DNA of 64,000 nt from Pseudomonadota bacterium (GTDB taxonomy: Bacteria; Pseudomonadota; Alphaproteobacteria; Rhodospirillales; Magnetospirillaceae): NCBI GenBank assembly GCA_023458315.1, contig JAEXAH010000142.1:45138-109137 (forward strand). The letters are read 5' to 3'. Within the stretch, counting starts at the first letter, position 1. Each line of letters opens with the position of its first letter. The notes under the pieces are model-generated. The model did no database searches. It was not told the origin of the DNA and saw only the letters and a list, made by a program, of their open reading frames with translations. Below, piece after piece: positions 8,370 to 16,564 of the stretch. The translations under genes were made by a program, and so were the position numbers.

Positions 8370-9503
8370 TCAGGCGGCTTGCGCCGCGTCCCTTACGTCC
8401 ATTCCCTTGCGCCGGGCGAGGTCGCACCACGCGCTCAGGAACATCTCCACATCATCCGCGCTGCTGTTCCAGCCCAGGGAAACCCGGATGGCGGAACCGG
8501 AAACCGCCTTGTCGAGTCCCATGGCGCGCAGCACCGCGCTCTCCCCCACCTTGCCCGAGGAACAGGCGGACCCGGCGCTGACGGCCACACCGGCCAGATC
8601 CAGCGCCATCACCTGCACCTGGGACGGCACCCCCGGAAGGGCAAGGCACGCGGTGTTGCACAGCCGGGCCGCGGCCGCACCAACCACCACCGCGCCCGGT
8701 ATCCGGGCCAACGCCGCCCTTTCCAGGCGTTCACGCAACTCCCTTACCCTGTCGCCCTCGGCGCCGTGATCGGCGGCCAGTCGGGCGGCTGTTCCGAAGC
8801 CGACGATGCCGGGAAGATTTTCGGTCCCGGCACGGCGGCGCCGCTCCTGACCTCCTCCCAGCAAGAACGGTGCCAGGGCGAAATCGGGATTGGCCAGCAC
8901 CAGCGCGCCGATTCCGGGCGGCCCGCCCAGCTTGTGGGCGCTCAATGTCAGAAAGTCGACATTCAGCCCCGACAAAGTGACCGACATACGACCCGGCGCC
9001 TGGGCGGCGTCGCAATGGACCAGCGCGCCATGGGCGCGGGCGATTTCCGCCAGTTGGGCCACCGGCTGAATCACCCCGGTTTCGTTGTTGGCCAGCATCA
9101 CCGACACCAGTGCCGACGCCGGATCGGCGGCCAGCATCTCTTGCAATGCCGACACCCGCACCACGCCATTGCCGTCGACCGGGATCATCTCCACCGTCTC
9201 GCCCGCTTCGCGCACCGAGGCGTGCTCGACCGCCGACACCAGCAGGCGGCGACGGCCACAGCCGCGCAGCGCCAGGGCGTTGGCCTCGGTCCCGCCCGAG
9301 GTGAAGATCACGCCCGCAGGCGGCGCTTGCACCAGGGCGGCGACGGCGGCACGGGCATCCTCGAGCCGGGCACGGGCGGCGCGGCCGCAGGCATGGACAG
9401 AAGACGGGTTGCCGGGTTCGGCCAGCGCCTCGGCCATGGCCGCGACCACTTCGGGGCGCGCGGGCGCCCCGGCATTGTAGTCGAGATAGGCCAGACGAGA
9501 CAC
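8370..9503 (-). CDS. Second cysteine desulfurase (NifS/IscS-like)
   Basis: A 377-residue PLP-dependent cysteine desulfurase, clearly diverged from the neighbouring IscS. The PLP lysine lies in LSAHKLGGPPG and the mobile-loop cysteine in SAGSACSSGKVG. The start is the GTG at 9503, which follows AAGGAG by ten bases; reading starts with the conserved LAYLDYNAGAP. It lies between iscR and iscS with gaps of about 14 and 18 bases, so it belongs to the operon. Whether it serves IscU or another acceptor is not visible. Confidence 0.92.
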   Translation of the reverse strand: MSRLAYLDYNAGAPARPEVVAAMAEALAEPGNPSSVHACGRAARARLEDARAAVAALVQAPPAGVIFTSGGTEANALALRGCGRRRLLVSAVEHASVREAGETVEMIPVDGNGVVRVSALQEMLAADPASALVSVMLANNETGVIQPVAQLAEIARAHGALVHCDAAQAPGRMSVTLSGLNVDFLTLSAHKLGGPPGIGALVLANPDFALAPFLLGGGQERRRRAGTENLPGIVGFGTAARLAADHGAEGDRVRELRERLERAALARIPGAVVVGAAAARLCNTACLALPGVPSQVQVMALDLAGVAVSAGSACSSGKVGESAVLRAMGLDKAVSGSAIRVSLGWNSSADDVEMFLSAWCDLARRKGMDVRDAAQAA

Positions 9504-9517
9504 GAACGCGAAACTCC

Positions 9518-9979
9518 TTACTGGGCGGCGACGGTGCCGCCGCCGCCGAAGATGCCCGACGTGCCCAGGATGCGGCGCTCGCACACATCGGCCAGCGACA
9601 CCGAGGACAGGTACAGGTAAATCTGGTTGCCCAGCTCTTCCCACAGATCGTGGGTCAGGCAGCGGCCCTTGTTGTTGTGGCAGCCGGCCGGGGTGCCGGG
9701 CGAGCAACGGGTGGTCTGGATGGGTTCGTCCACCGCCAGGATGATGTCCGAGATGCGCATCTGACCGGCCGGGCGCGACAGCAGATAGCCGCCGCCGGGG
9801 CCGCGCACGCTCTTGACCAGACCGCCCTTGCGCAGCTTGCCGAACAATTGTTCCAGATACGACAGCGAGATTTCCTGCCGCTCGGCGATGTCGGCCAGCG
9901 CCACCGGGCTGCCCTGCGAGTTGCTACACAAATCCACCATCGCCATGACGGCGTATCGGCCTTTGGTGCTGAGTTTCAC
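9518..9979 (-). CDS. iscR: Rrf2-family Fe-S regulator IscR
   Basis: IscR senses Fe-S status by carrying a [2Fe-2S] cluster and represses the isc operon. The winged helix begins MKLSTKGRYAVMAM, with the recognition region around SLSYLEQLF. Three cysteines follow at about residues 92-107 (CSPGTPAGC then CHNNKGRC), and the CLTHDLW stretch with its His ligand region is conserved. The Cys spacing is wider than in E. coli but usual in alphaproteobacteria as far as I recall. It lies second in the operon, after cysE. Confidence 0.94.
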   Translation of the reverse strand: MKLSTKGRYAVMAMVDLCSNSQGSPVALADIAERQEISLSYLEQLFGKLRKGGLVKSVRGPGGGYLLSRPAGQMRISDIILAVDEPIQTTRCSPGTPAGCHNNKGRCLTHDLWEELGNQIYLYLSSVSLADVCERRILGTSGIFGGGGTVAAQ

Positions 9980-10039
9980 GTCTGCTCTCCCGGTTTCGGC
10001 ACGGCGCGGCCCGCCCTGCCCTTTGCTCTTGAGGGGTGA

Positions 10040-10774
10040 CTAAAGACCGGCGGCGGCCTGGGGCGGCTCGGGCCGATCTTCGTCGGAGACCTGGGTGGCG
10101 CCCGGGGCGGCGGCAGGGCGCCCGGCCTCCAGCTCGGCCACCCGCGCCAGCAGGGTATCCACCTGCCCGCGCAGGGAATCGATGGCGCGGGCCACCGGAT
10201 CGGGCATGTCGTCGTCGGCCAGACCATAGGCGCAGAACGCCGCCTCGCCCGGCTTGGGCTTGCGCATGGCGATGCGCGCGGGGATGCCCACCATGGTCAC
10301 ACCCGGCGGCACGTCGGTCAGCACCACGGCATTGGCGCCGACACGCGCCCCGGCGGACACGGTGATCGGTCCCAGAACCTGGGCGCCCGAGCCGATGATG
10401 ACCCCGTCCTCCAGGGTCGGGTGACGCTTGCCCTTGTGCAGCGAGGTGCCGCCCAGGGTGACGCCGTGATACAGGGTGACGTCGTCACCGATGATGGCGG
10501 TTTCGCCGATCACCACGCCGGTGCCATGGTCGATGAACAGGCGGCGGCCGATGGTGGCGCCGGGGTGGATTTCAATTCCCGTGAAGATCTTCGCCACATG
10601 GGAAATGAAGCGCCCCAGCACCCGCAAACCGTTGCCCCAGCACCAATGCGCGACCCGGTAAAGGATCAGCGCATGCAGTCCCGGGTAGCACAGAACCACC
10701 TCGAGGGTGGAGTGCGCGGCCGGGTCGCGGCTGCGGATCGACGCGATATCTTCTTGAAGACTCTTGAAAACCAT
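10040..10774 (-). CDS. cysE: Serine O-acetyltransferase CysE
   Basis: It makes O-acetylserine from serine and acetyl-CoA, the committed step of cysteine synthesis, so it feeds the desulfurases encoded downstream. The C-terminal left-handed beta helix shows hexapeptide repeats from IEIHPGATIG through TVSAGARVGANAVV, with the catalytic DHGTG and the HGVTLGG segment. A Pro/Ala-rich tail of some 50 residues follows. I use the ATG at 10774; the site upstream is poor. It is the first gene of the isc operon. Confidence 0.94.
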   Translation of the reverse strand: MVFKSLQEDIASIRSRDPAAHSTLEVVLCYPGLHALILYRVAHWCWGNGLRVLGRFISHVAKIFTGIEIHPGATIGRRLFIDHGTGVVIGETAIIGDDVTLYHGVTLGGTSLHKGKRHPTLEDGVIIGSGAQVLGPITVSAGARVGANAVVLTDVPPGVTMVGIPARIAMRKPKPGEAAFCAYGLADDDMPDPVARAIDSLRGQVDTLLARVAELEAGRPAAAPGATQVSDEDRPEPPQAAAGL

Positions 10775-10859
10775 GGTCGGCAATATGCTAATCTATCCGG
10801 CGATTGAGCACCCCTGGTCAGGGGGGGATATCCCATCGGGGGTGCCCAGGTTTGAAATG

Positions 10860-10898
10860 AATATAGGATGCCCGACAAAGCCGGTCAAGTTTGACCGG
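10860..10898 (-). promoter_or_regulatory. Promoter and operator of the cysE-isc operon
   Basis: On the minus strand TTGACC (10883-10888), a 17-base spacer and TATATT (10860-10865) form a near-consensus sigma-70 promoter about 85 bases before cysE. The -35 lies inside a perfect palindrome CCGGTCAA-GT-TTGACCGG (10881-10898), a likely repressor or activator site. The transcribed leader holds a GC-rich hairpin with arms GCACCCC and GGGGTGC. Confidence 0.7.
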
Positions 10899-11010
10899 TA
10901 CCAATCGCCATATGCCTGACGCAATTCCCCGACATCACCGCTCGGTTTCTTCGCCTGTGCGCGGACCGGACGGATGCGGGCAATAACACGCTATAAACTA
11001 GGGGACATCG

Positions 11011-11703
11011 ATGCCCGAGGTGATTTTCAACGGACCGGACGGCCGTCTTGAAGGCCGGTATCACCATTCCAAGCTGCCCAACGCCCCCGTCGCCCTGTTG
11101 CTGCATCCGCATCCGCAGCACGGCGGCACCATGAACAACAAGGTGGTCTACACCCTGTACCACGCGTTCGTGCGCAAGGGATTCTCGACCCTTCGGTTCA
11201 ACTTTCGCGGCGTCGGCCGCAGCCAGGGCAAGTTCGACAACGGCCAGGGGGAATTGTCGGACGCCGCCTCGGCGCTGGACTGGATGCAGACCTACAACCC
11301 CAACGCCGCCGCGTGCTGGGTGGGCGGGTTCTCGTTCGGCGCCTGGATCGGCATGCAATTGCTGATGCGCCGCCCGGAAATCGACGGTTTCGTCTCGGTG
11401 GCGCCGCCGGCCAACGCCTACGACTTCACCTTCCTGGCGCCCTGCCCGTCCTCGGGCCTGATCGTCCACGGCACCTCGGACGACGTGGTCCCCGAGCCGT
11501 CGGTGGCCAAGCTGGCCGCCAAGCTGGGCACGCAAAAGAACATCCGCGTCAAGTATCGCCAGGTGGAAGGCGCCAACCACTTCTTCGGGGCGCATCTGGA
11601 CCCGCTGAACGACGTGGTCGACCAATACCTGTCCGAAGCCGTGGCCGAGGCGCCAAGCCTGACCCCGGCGATGGAACCGGCCCTGGCGGCCGCCGCCACC
11701 TGA
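11011..11703 (+). CDS. Alpha/beta hydrolase (COG2945-like)
   Basis: A 230-residue soluble serine hydrolase of the dienelactone-hydrolase-like group. An oxyanion-type HPHPQHGGTM lies near residue 32, the nucleophile elbow GGFSFG near residue 110, Asp in HGTSDDVV near residue 160, and His in GANHFF near residue 190, so the triad is complete. The substrate is unknown. AGGGGA lies upstream of the ATG. It is a single-gene unit with its own terminator and is divergent from cysE. Confidence 0.88.
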   Translation: MPEVIFNGPDGRLEGRYHHSKLPNAPVALLLHPHPQHGGTMNNKVVYTLYHAFVRKGFSTLRFNFRGVGRSQGKFDNGQGELSDAASALDWMQTYNPNAAACWVGGFSFGAWIGMQLLMRRPEIDGFVSVAPPANAYDFTFLAPCPSSGLIVHGTSDDVVPEPSVAKLAAKLGTQKNIRVKYRQVEGANHFFGAHLDPLNDVVDQYLSEAVAEAPSLTPAMEPALAAAAT

Positions 11704-11710
11704 AAACAAA

Positions 11711-11740
11711 AAAACCCTCTCCCGGCCGGGAGAGGGTTTT
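11711..11740. terminator. Bidirectional terminator
   Basis: A 30-base perfect palindrome with A-rich left and T-rich right ends lies between the convergent hydrolase gene and the DUF2023 gene, so it can serve both. Confidence 0.85.
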
Positions 11741-11758
11741 TTCTTGGAAACTTGCCGT

Positions 11759-12124
11759 TCAGGCCACCGCCGCCCGCCGGGTTTGCGCCAGGAAACGGCG
11801 GCATTGCTGTTCCGGGTCGTAGCCCAGCAGGGTGCCGAGCATGAAATCCTCTTCCGGCGTCAGCCGCGCCAGCGGCTTGGTGACGATGCTGCGCGCCGTC
11901 TCGATCCATGCCGCATGGCCGAACAGCACGTTGACCTTGGCGGCGCTGACCTCGTGCACATGATAATCCACCCCTTCCCGCTCCAGCCGCTGCCGCACGG
12001 CCTGGGCCTCGGGCGGGGTCATGGTCATCATGAACATGCGCCGCACCCCCTTGCGATACTCATAGAGGTGATGGGCAAGGAAGCGCAGCGCCACGCCGCC
12101 GTCTACGACAATTGCCTGATCCAT
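11759..12124 (-). CDS. DUF2023 family protein, flavodoxin partner
   Basis: A 121-residue protein with the HHLYEYRKGVRRMFM start region and an LTPEEDFMLGTLLGYD segment that fit DUF2023. The family is often found next to flavodoxin genes, as here, but has no known function that I can name. Its ATG lies 22 bases inside the flavodoxin gene, so translation is probably coupled. No signal peptide or membrane segment is seen. Confidence 0.75.
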   Translation of the reverse strand: MDQAIVVDGGVALRFLAHHLYEYRKGVRRMFMMTMTPPEAQAVRQRLEREGVDYHVHEVSAAKVNVLFGHAAWIETARSIVTKPLARLTPEEDFMLGTLLGYDPEQQCRRFLAQTRRAAVA

Positions 12125-12588
12125 GCCGCGATCCGCCTTTCCGTCAGGTCCGATTGGTTGTCCTCGTCCAATGCCAGGCCGACGAAGCGGCCGTCGCGCT
12201 CGCCCGCCGAGGCGACGAAGTCGTAGCCCTCGGTGTCGGTGAAGCCCAGCACCCGCGCGCCGCGCGCCACCACCCGGTCATACAGGATGCCGATGGCGTC
12301 CACGAACGAGTCCGGATAGGTGTACTGGTCGCCGGTGCCGAACAGCGCCACCGTCTTGCCCTCCAGCCGGGCGGCATCGATCAGCGCCAGGCCGGAATCC
12401 TCCCAGTCGCATTGCAACTCGCCCAGGCCGTAGGTGGGAGAGCCCAGGATCAGCAGGTCGCATTCCTCGAAATCGGCGATCTTGGCCTTGCGCACGTCCA
12501 GCGCCTTGCCCTTGACCGCCGCCGCGATGCGCGCGGCCACCACCTTGGTGCCGCCCGCGTCCGAGCCATAGATTACCGTGGTTCGCAT
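12103..12588 (-). CDS. fldA: Flavodoxin
   Basis: A long-chain-type FMN electron carrier of 161 residues. The phosphate loop GSDAGGTKVVA (residues 8-18), the SPTYGLGELQCDW loop and the GTGDQYTYPDSF loop that surround the isoalloxazine are all present. Flavodoxin typically replaces ferredoxin when iron is short. That fits the Fur-box-like sequence overlapping its promoter. It is followed by the overlapping DUF2023 gene. Confidence 0.95.
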   Translation of the reverse strand: MRTTVIYGSDAGGTKVVAARIAAAVKGKALDVRKAKIADFEECDLLILGSPTYGLGELQCDWEDSGLALIDAARLEGKTVALFGTGDQYTYPDSFVDAIGILYDRVVARGARVLGFTDTEGYDFVASAGERDGRFVGLALDEDNQSDLTERRIAAWIRQLS

Positions 12589-12624
12589 GTCCTCCTCGAT
12601 CTCCCCCGTGTTTCGAGCGGAACA

Positions 12625-12654
12625 AGGTTAATGCGATTGCGAATTACTTGCAAT
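12625..12654 (-). promoter_or_regulatory. Flavodoxin promoter with Fur-box-like site
   Basis: On the minus strand TTGCAA (12648-12653), 17 bases, then TAACCT (12625-12630). The promoter lies inside 12630-12654, an AATGCGATTGCGAATT-type sequence with repeated GCAAT/ATTGC motifs like high-GC Fur boxes. Iron repression of flavodoxin is the expected consequence. Confidence 0.55.
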
Positions 12655-12665
12655 AGCCGACAATG

Positions 12666-12700
12666 GAAAAAGCCGCGACCCGATGGCACGCGGCTTTTTC
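12666..12700 (-). terminator. Terminator of the small secreted-protein gene
   Basis: Twelve-base arms (12666-12677 and 12689-12700) around an 11-base loop, ending in five T on the minus strand, just after the stop at 12709. Confidence 0.85.
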
Positions 12701-12708
12701 CCGGGATG

Positions 12709-13038
12709 TCAGCGCCCGCAATCGGCCTCGGCCAGCCGGGTCCAACTGGCGGGCGGCTTGCTGTAATTGGCCTGGGTCAGTTCGATGATGCGCATGCGGA
12801 AGATGCGGCCCTGATGGGGCTTGACCACCGAACACAGGGCGGCGGCGTATTGCGCCCACGGCACCTTCTCGGGCTTGACCAGCACGTACATGTTGCCGGA
12901 AGTGTCCACCTGGGCATCCACGGCGCGCGGCTGCGCCTTGACCGCCGCCACCGCCGAGGCCTGGTCGGCATGGGCCGGGGTGACGGCCGCGGGGACGACC
13001 AGGGCCGCACACAGGAAAAGCAGCGCCCAACGGGCCAT
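12709..13038 (-). CDS. Small secreted protein of unknown function
   Basis: A 109-residue protein with a clear signal peptide: MARWALLFLCAALVV then a cut near AHA-DQ. The mature part has two cysteines (ALCSVV and EADCGR) that could form a disulfide, and a central beta-like stretch AQVDTSGNMYVLVKP. I do not recognise a family. The start at 13038 has AGGAG six bases upstream. It is a single gene between flavodoxin and anmK. Confidence 0.75.
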   Translation of the reverse strand: MARWALLFLCAALVVPAAVTPAHADQASAVAAVKAQPRAVDAQVDTSGNMYVLVKPEKVPWAQYAAALCSVVKPHQGRIFRMRIIELTQANYSKPPASWTRLAEADCGR

Positions 13039-13128
13039 GTGGTACTCCTGTCCGTTTTCGCACGAAGGCAATACGACCCTAGCCCCGCCGCCGCCGGGCG
13101 TCGATAGGGTGCTTACCCGATGCCGACC

Positions 13129-14211
13129 TTATCGCGGATGAAAGCGCCCGCCCCCCAGGGCGCGCGGCGCCCCGGTGGTTTCGGGAAAGGTCAGCGGCAG
13201 GCCGCGCAGGCTGCGCACCGCCAGATAGGCGAAAGCCTGGGCCTCCAGCGCGTCGCCGTCCCAGCCGATCGTTTCGACCGGCTGCACCGGCACCGCCAGT
13301 TCGGCGGCCAGGGCGGCCATCAGCACCGGGTTGTGGCGACCGCCGCCGCACACCAGCCAGCGCCCGGCGGGGCTGGGAAAGTGCTCGGCGGCGCGGGCCA
13401 CCGCGCGGGCGGTGAAGGCGGTCAGGGTGGCGGCGCCGTCGGCCGCCGACAGATCGGCGGTCAGGCGGCGGGCCAACGTCTGGAAATCGTCGCGGTCCAG
13501 GGATTTCGGCGGCCGCTGTTCGAAATAGGGATGGGCGGCGAAATCCGCCACCCGGTCGGCATGCACCCGTCCGGCGGCGGCCAGGGCGCCGCCCTGGTCC
13601 ACCGGGCAGCCGGTATGGGCCAGCGCCCAATCGTCGATCAGGGCGTTGCCGGGACCGGTGTCGAAGGCCAGCAGGCCATCATCCGCGCCGATCCAGGTGA
13701 CGTTGCCCACCCCGCCCAGATTCAGCACCGCCAGCGCGCCGTGCCCGCGCAATCCGGCGGCGGCCAGGGCGCGGTGGAACACCGGCACCAGCGGCGCCCC
13801 CTGCCCGCCCGCCAGCACGTCATTGGCACGGAAATCGTTGACCACCGGAATGCCGGTCAGATGCGCCAGCAGGGCGCCGTCGCCGATCTGCCAGGTCCGG
13901 CGCCGTTCCGGCCGGTGCAGGATGGTGTGGCCGTGAAAACCGATGACGTCCACCGCCGCCCGCTCCAGCCCGGCGGCGGCGACCAGATCGTCCACCACCC
14001 GGGCGTGGAAGCGGGTCATCTCGGCCTCGACCTCGGCCACCGGGCCGATCCCGCCCAGCACCGAACGCAGACGCGCACGCAATCCATCGTCATAGGGCCG
14101 GGTCAGGGCGGCGCCGGTCCGTTCCACCGTCACGCCGTCGGTGGCGACCAGGGCGGCATCCACGCCGTCCAGCGACGTGCCGCTCATCAGCCCCAGGGCA
14201 AGCATGGTCAT
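13129..14211 (-). CDS. anmK: Anhydro-N-acetylmuramic acid kinase
   Basis: AnmK phosphorylates and opens 1,6-anhydroMurNAc, a step in cell-wall recycling. The N-terminal GLMSGTSLDGVDAAL is diagnostic; GFHGHTILHRP near residue 100, NLGGVGN near residue 175 and the ATP site VCGGGRHNP near residue 290 follow. About 360 residues, normal. The start is the ATG at 14211, with the second ATG at 14205 possible. It is divergent from tyrS. Confidence 0.96.
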   Translation of the reverse strand: MTMLALGLMSGTSLDGVDAALVATDGVTVERTGAALTRPYDDGLRARLRSVLGGIGPVAEVEAEMTRFHARVVDDLVAAAGLERAAVDVIGFHGHTILHRPERRRTWQIGDGALLAHLTGIPVVNDFRANDVLAGGQGAPLVPVFHRALAAAGLRGHGALAVLNLGGVGNVTWIGADDGLLAFDTGPGNALIDDWALAHTGCPVDQGGALAAAGRVHADRVADFAAHPYFEQRPPKSLDRDDFQTLARRLTADLSAADGAATLTAFTARAVARAAEHFPSPAGRWLVCGGGRHNPVLMAALAAELAVPVQPVETIGWDGDALEAQAFAYLAVRSLRGLPLTFPETTGAPRALGGGRFHPR

Positions 14212-14286
14212 GGCAGGAATCGCCCCCGGCACGTTGTGACAAGGCGGCGATTGTGCTAAACGGGCCACCTTTCCGCAAGCAACCGA

Positions 14287-15549
14287 ATGATGCGCGCCAT
14301 GACCACCGCCCGTTCCGAATTCCTTCGCGTCGTCGCCGAGCGCGGCTACATGCACCAGTGCACCGACTGGGAAGCGCTGGACAAGCGCCTGGGCGAAGGT
14401 CCGGCGGCGGCCTATATCGGCTTTGACTGCACCGCCGAATCCCTGCATGTGGGCGGCCTGATGCAGATCATGCTGCTGCGCTGGTGGCAGAAGACCGGCA
14501 ACAAGCCCATCGTGCTGATGGGCGGCGGCACCACCCGCATCGGCGATCCGACCGGCAAGGACGAAGCGCGCAAGATGCTGACCGACGATGTCATCGCCAA
14601 GAACATGGCGGGCATCAAGAAGGTGTTCGCCAAGTACCTGACCTTCGGCGACGGCGCCACCGACGCGCTGATGGTGAACAACGCCGACTGGCTGGACCAG
14701 TTGAACTACATCGCCTTCCTGCGCGATTACGGCAAGCATTTCACCATCAACCGCATGCTGACCTTCGATTCGGTCAAGCTGCGCCTGGAGCGTGAGCAGC
14801 CCCTCACCTTCCTGGAATTCAACTACATGATCCTTCAGGGCTACGATTTCGCCGAACTGTGGGCCCGCCACAAGTGCCTGTTGCAGATGGGCGGGTCCGA
14901 CCAGTGGGGCAACATCGTCAACGGCGTCGAATTGGGCCGCCGGGTCCATCAGGCCGAGCTGTACGGCCTGACCAGCCCGCTGCTGACCACCAGCTCGGGC
15001 GCCAAGATGGGCAAGACCGTGGGCGGCGCCGTGTGGCTGAACGCCGAAATGCTGAGCCCGTGGGAATTCTGGCAGTACTGGCGCAACACCGAGGACGCCG
15101 ATGTCGGCCGCTTCCTCAAGCTGTACACCGAACTGCCGCTGGACGAGATCGCCCGGCTGGAGGCGTTGCAGGGCGCCGAGATCAACGAAGCCAAGAAGAT
15201 CCTGGCGGGCGAGGTCACGCGCCTGTGCCACGGCGAGGACGCCGCGCGCGAAGCCGCCGAAACCGCCCGCAAGACCTTCGAGGAAGGCGCGCTGTCGGAC
15301 AACCTGCCGACCGTCACCATCCCCGCCGCCGAACTGGCGGCCGGTATCCCGGCCTTCGCCCTGTTCGTGCGCGCCGGGCTGGCCGCCTCGAACGGCGAAG
15401 CCCGCCGTCTGATCCAGGGCGGCGGCGGCAAGGTCAACGACGTCGCCGTCAAGGACCCCGCCGAAACGGTGGGCAATGACGCCCTCAAGGACGGCGTGAT
15501 CAAGCTGACCGCCGGCAAGAAGCGCCATACCCTGGTCAAGCCGGACTGA
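14287..15549 (+). CDS. tyrS: Tyrosyl-tRNA synthetase
   Basis: Charges tRNA-Tyr. The class I signatures are HVGG (the HIGH equivalent, in TAESLHVGGLMQ) and KMGKT (the KMSKS equivalent, in SSGAKMGKTVGG). The GGSDQWGN segment belongs to the tyrosine site, and a C-terminal S4 RNA-binding domain covers about residues 355-415. Length 420. Three in-frame ATGs crowd the start; 14287 is used, and 14299 is equally possible because none has a strong ribosome site. Confidence 0.97.
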   Translation: MMRAMTTARSEFLRVVAERGYMHQCTDWEALDKRLGEGPAAAYIGFDCTAESLHVGGLMQIMLLRWWQKTGNKPIVLMGGGTTRIGDPTGKDEARKMLTDDVIAKNMAGIKKVFAKYLTFGDGATDALMVNNADWLDQLNYIAFLRDYGKHFTINRMLTFDSVKLRLEREQPLTFLEFNYMILQGYDFAELWARHKCLLQMGGSDQWGNIVNGVELGRRVHQAELYGLTSPLLTTSSGAKMGKTVGGAVWLNAEMLSPWEFWQYWRNTEDADVGRFLKLYTELPLDEIARLEALQGAEINEAKKILAGEVTRLCHGEDAAREAAETARKTFEEGALSDNLPTVTIPAAELAAGIPAFALFVRAGLAASNGEARRLIQGGGGKVNDVAVKDPAETVGNDALKDGVIKLTAGKKRHTLVKPD

Positions 15550-15553
15550 CCGG

Positions 15554-15581
15554 AAAAAGCCCCGCCCCGGCGGGGCTTTTT
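15554..15581. terminator. Bidirectional terminator between tyrS and cyaY
   Basis: Eleven-base perfect arms (15554-15564, 15571-15581) with A and T tracts at the outer ends, placed between two convergent genes. Confidence 0.88.
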
Positions 15582-15591
15582 GCTGCCGCCG

Positions 15592-15918
15592 TCAGAACGC
15601 GATGTCGGTGCCGGTGCGGGCCTTCAGTTCGGCCGCCAGCACCTCGTGCAGCACCAATGCGGAATCACGGGTCGAAACCCAGCGCCCGTCCACATGGGCG
15701 AAATGGGTGGCGCCGCCGACCGGCGACGACATCCAGATTTCCCGGTTGGGGGCGTGCTTGTTGATGATGTACTGCCCGCCGCCCGACAGGCTGAGGGTCA
15801 GGATGCCCGCATGCAGGTCGGCATCGACGACATCGCCCAGCACGTCGTCCACGGTGTCGCACAGATGCTCCAGCACCTGATCGGCCAGGGCGGTGAAGCG
15901 GCTTTCATCCAGGCTCAT
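15592..15918 (-). CDS. cyaY: Frataxin-like iron protein CyaY
   Basis: A 108-residue bacterial frataxin that binds iron and modulates IscS. The acidic first helix (ESRFTALADQVLEHLCDTVDD) and the beta sheet with the GGGQYIINKHAPNREIWMSSP signature are clear. WVSTRDSALVLHEVLAAEL forms the C-terminal helix. The start at 15918 is preceded by GGAGAT. It stands outside the isc operon, 4.8 kb upstream of cysE on the same strand. Confidence 0.93.
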   Translation of the reverse strand: MSLDESRFTALADQVLEHLCDTVDDVLGDVVDADLHAGILTLSLSGGGQYIINKHAPNREIWMSSPVGGATHFAHVDGRWVSTRDSALVLHEVLAAELKARTGTDIAF

Positions 15919-16011
15919 TCGGGGATCTCCGTTCAATGCGGCGGCGATGGTAGCCGAGCCCCCCGCCCCTGCCAAGCCGCCGGACCTGTGGCTTATCCCC
16001 CAAAGTATAAA

Positions 16012-16040
16012 TTGCGCGCCATTGTTTAACCGGTGATACT
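16012..16040 (+). promoter_or_regulatory. Promoter of the receiver-like gene
   Basis: TTGCGC (16012-16017), 17 bases, then GATACT (16035-16040), about 80 bases before the ATG at 16122. Confidence 0.45.
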
Positions 16041-16121
16041 GGACGCTGACAATAAGGCGGCCACCGCGCGGCGAAGCCATGCGGAAAAACCGGACCGCCC
16101 CACACTCAGGGAGGAAGGACA

Positions 16122-16478
16122 ATGACCCGCATTCTGGTCATCGAGGCCGAGGACCGTGCCCGCCACGCGCTGCGCACCATCCTGGAGGGGGCCGGCTACG
16201 AGGTGGAAAGCGCCGCCGATCGCGCTGCCGCCGGACGGCTGCATGCCGACCACGCCGCCGATCTGGTGGTGACGGGCGACATGGATGGCCAGACCCCCGC
16301 CATCTTCACCGGCGCCCGCGTGCTGGCGGTGCCGGGCGGCGTCGCCGGGCGCGAAATGGACGTGGCCGAACGGGTGCGCGCCCTGGGCGCCGCCCATGTG
16401 CTGCCCAAGCCGTTCCGCCGCGACGATCTGCTGGCGGCGGTGCAGACCACCCTGACCATGGACCGCCATCCGTTCTGA
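16122..16478 (+). CDS. Stand-alone degenerate receiver-domain protein
   Basis: A 118-residue protein with a CheY-like fold by pattern: the first strand TRILVIEAEDRARH, a third-strand region DLVVTGDMDG, and a C-terminal PKPFRRDDLLAAV with the conserved lysine. At the usual phospho-Asp position the sequence reads Gly followed by Asp, and the acidic pair is EAED, so normal phosphorylation is doubtful. No output domain follows. GGAGGAAGG precedes the ATG. It may be a regulatory decoy or an adaptor; no kinase is nearby. Confidence 0.75.
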   Translation: MTRILVIEAEDRARHALRTILEGAGYEVESAADRAAAGRLHADHAADLVVTGDMDGQTPAIFTGARVLAVPGGVAGREMDVAERVRALGAAHVLPKPFRRDDLLAAVQTTLTMDRHPF

Positions 16479-16506
16479 CCGGAACCGGGGACGGCAACAA
16501 CATATG

Positions 16507-16532
16507 GGGGCGCGGCCGTCGCGCCCCTTTTT
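16507..16532 (+). terminator. Terminator after the receiver-like gene
   Basis: GGGGCGCG (16507-16514) and CGCGCCCC (16520-16527) followed by five T. Confidence 0.85.
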
Positions 16533-16564
16533 GCATGCCGGTGAAAAAAACACCAAACCCAGGC

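Noticed and set aside
14212..14286. Shared promoter for anmK and tyrS
   Set aside because: Only weak -35/-10-like boxes with poor spacing were seen, not enough to call.
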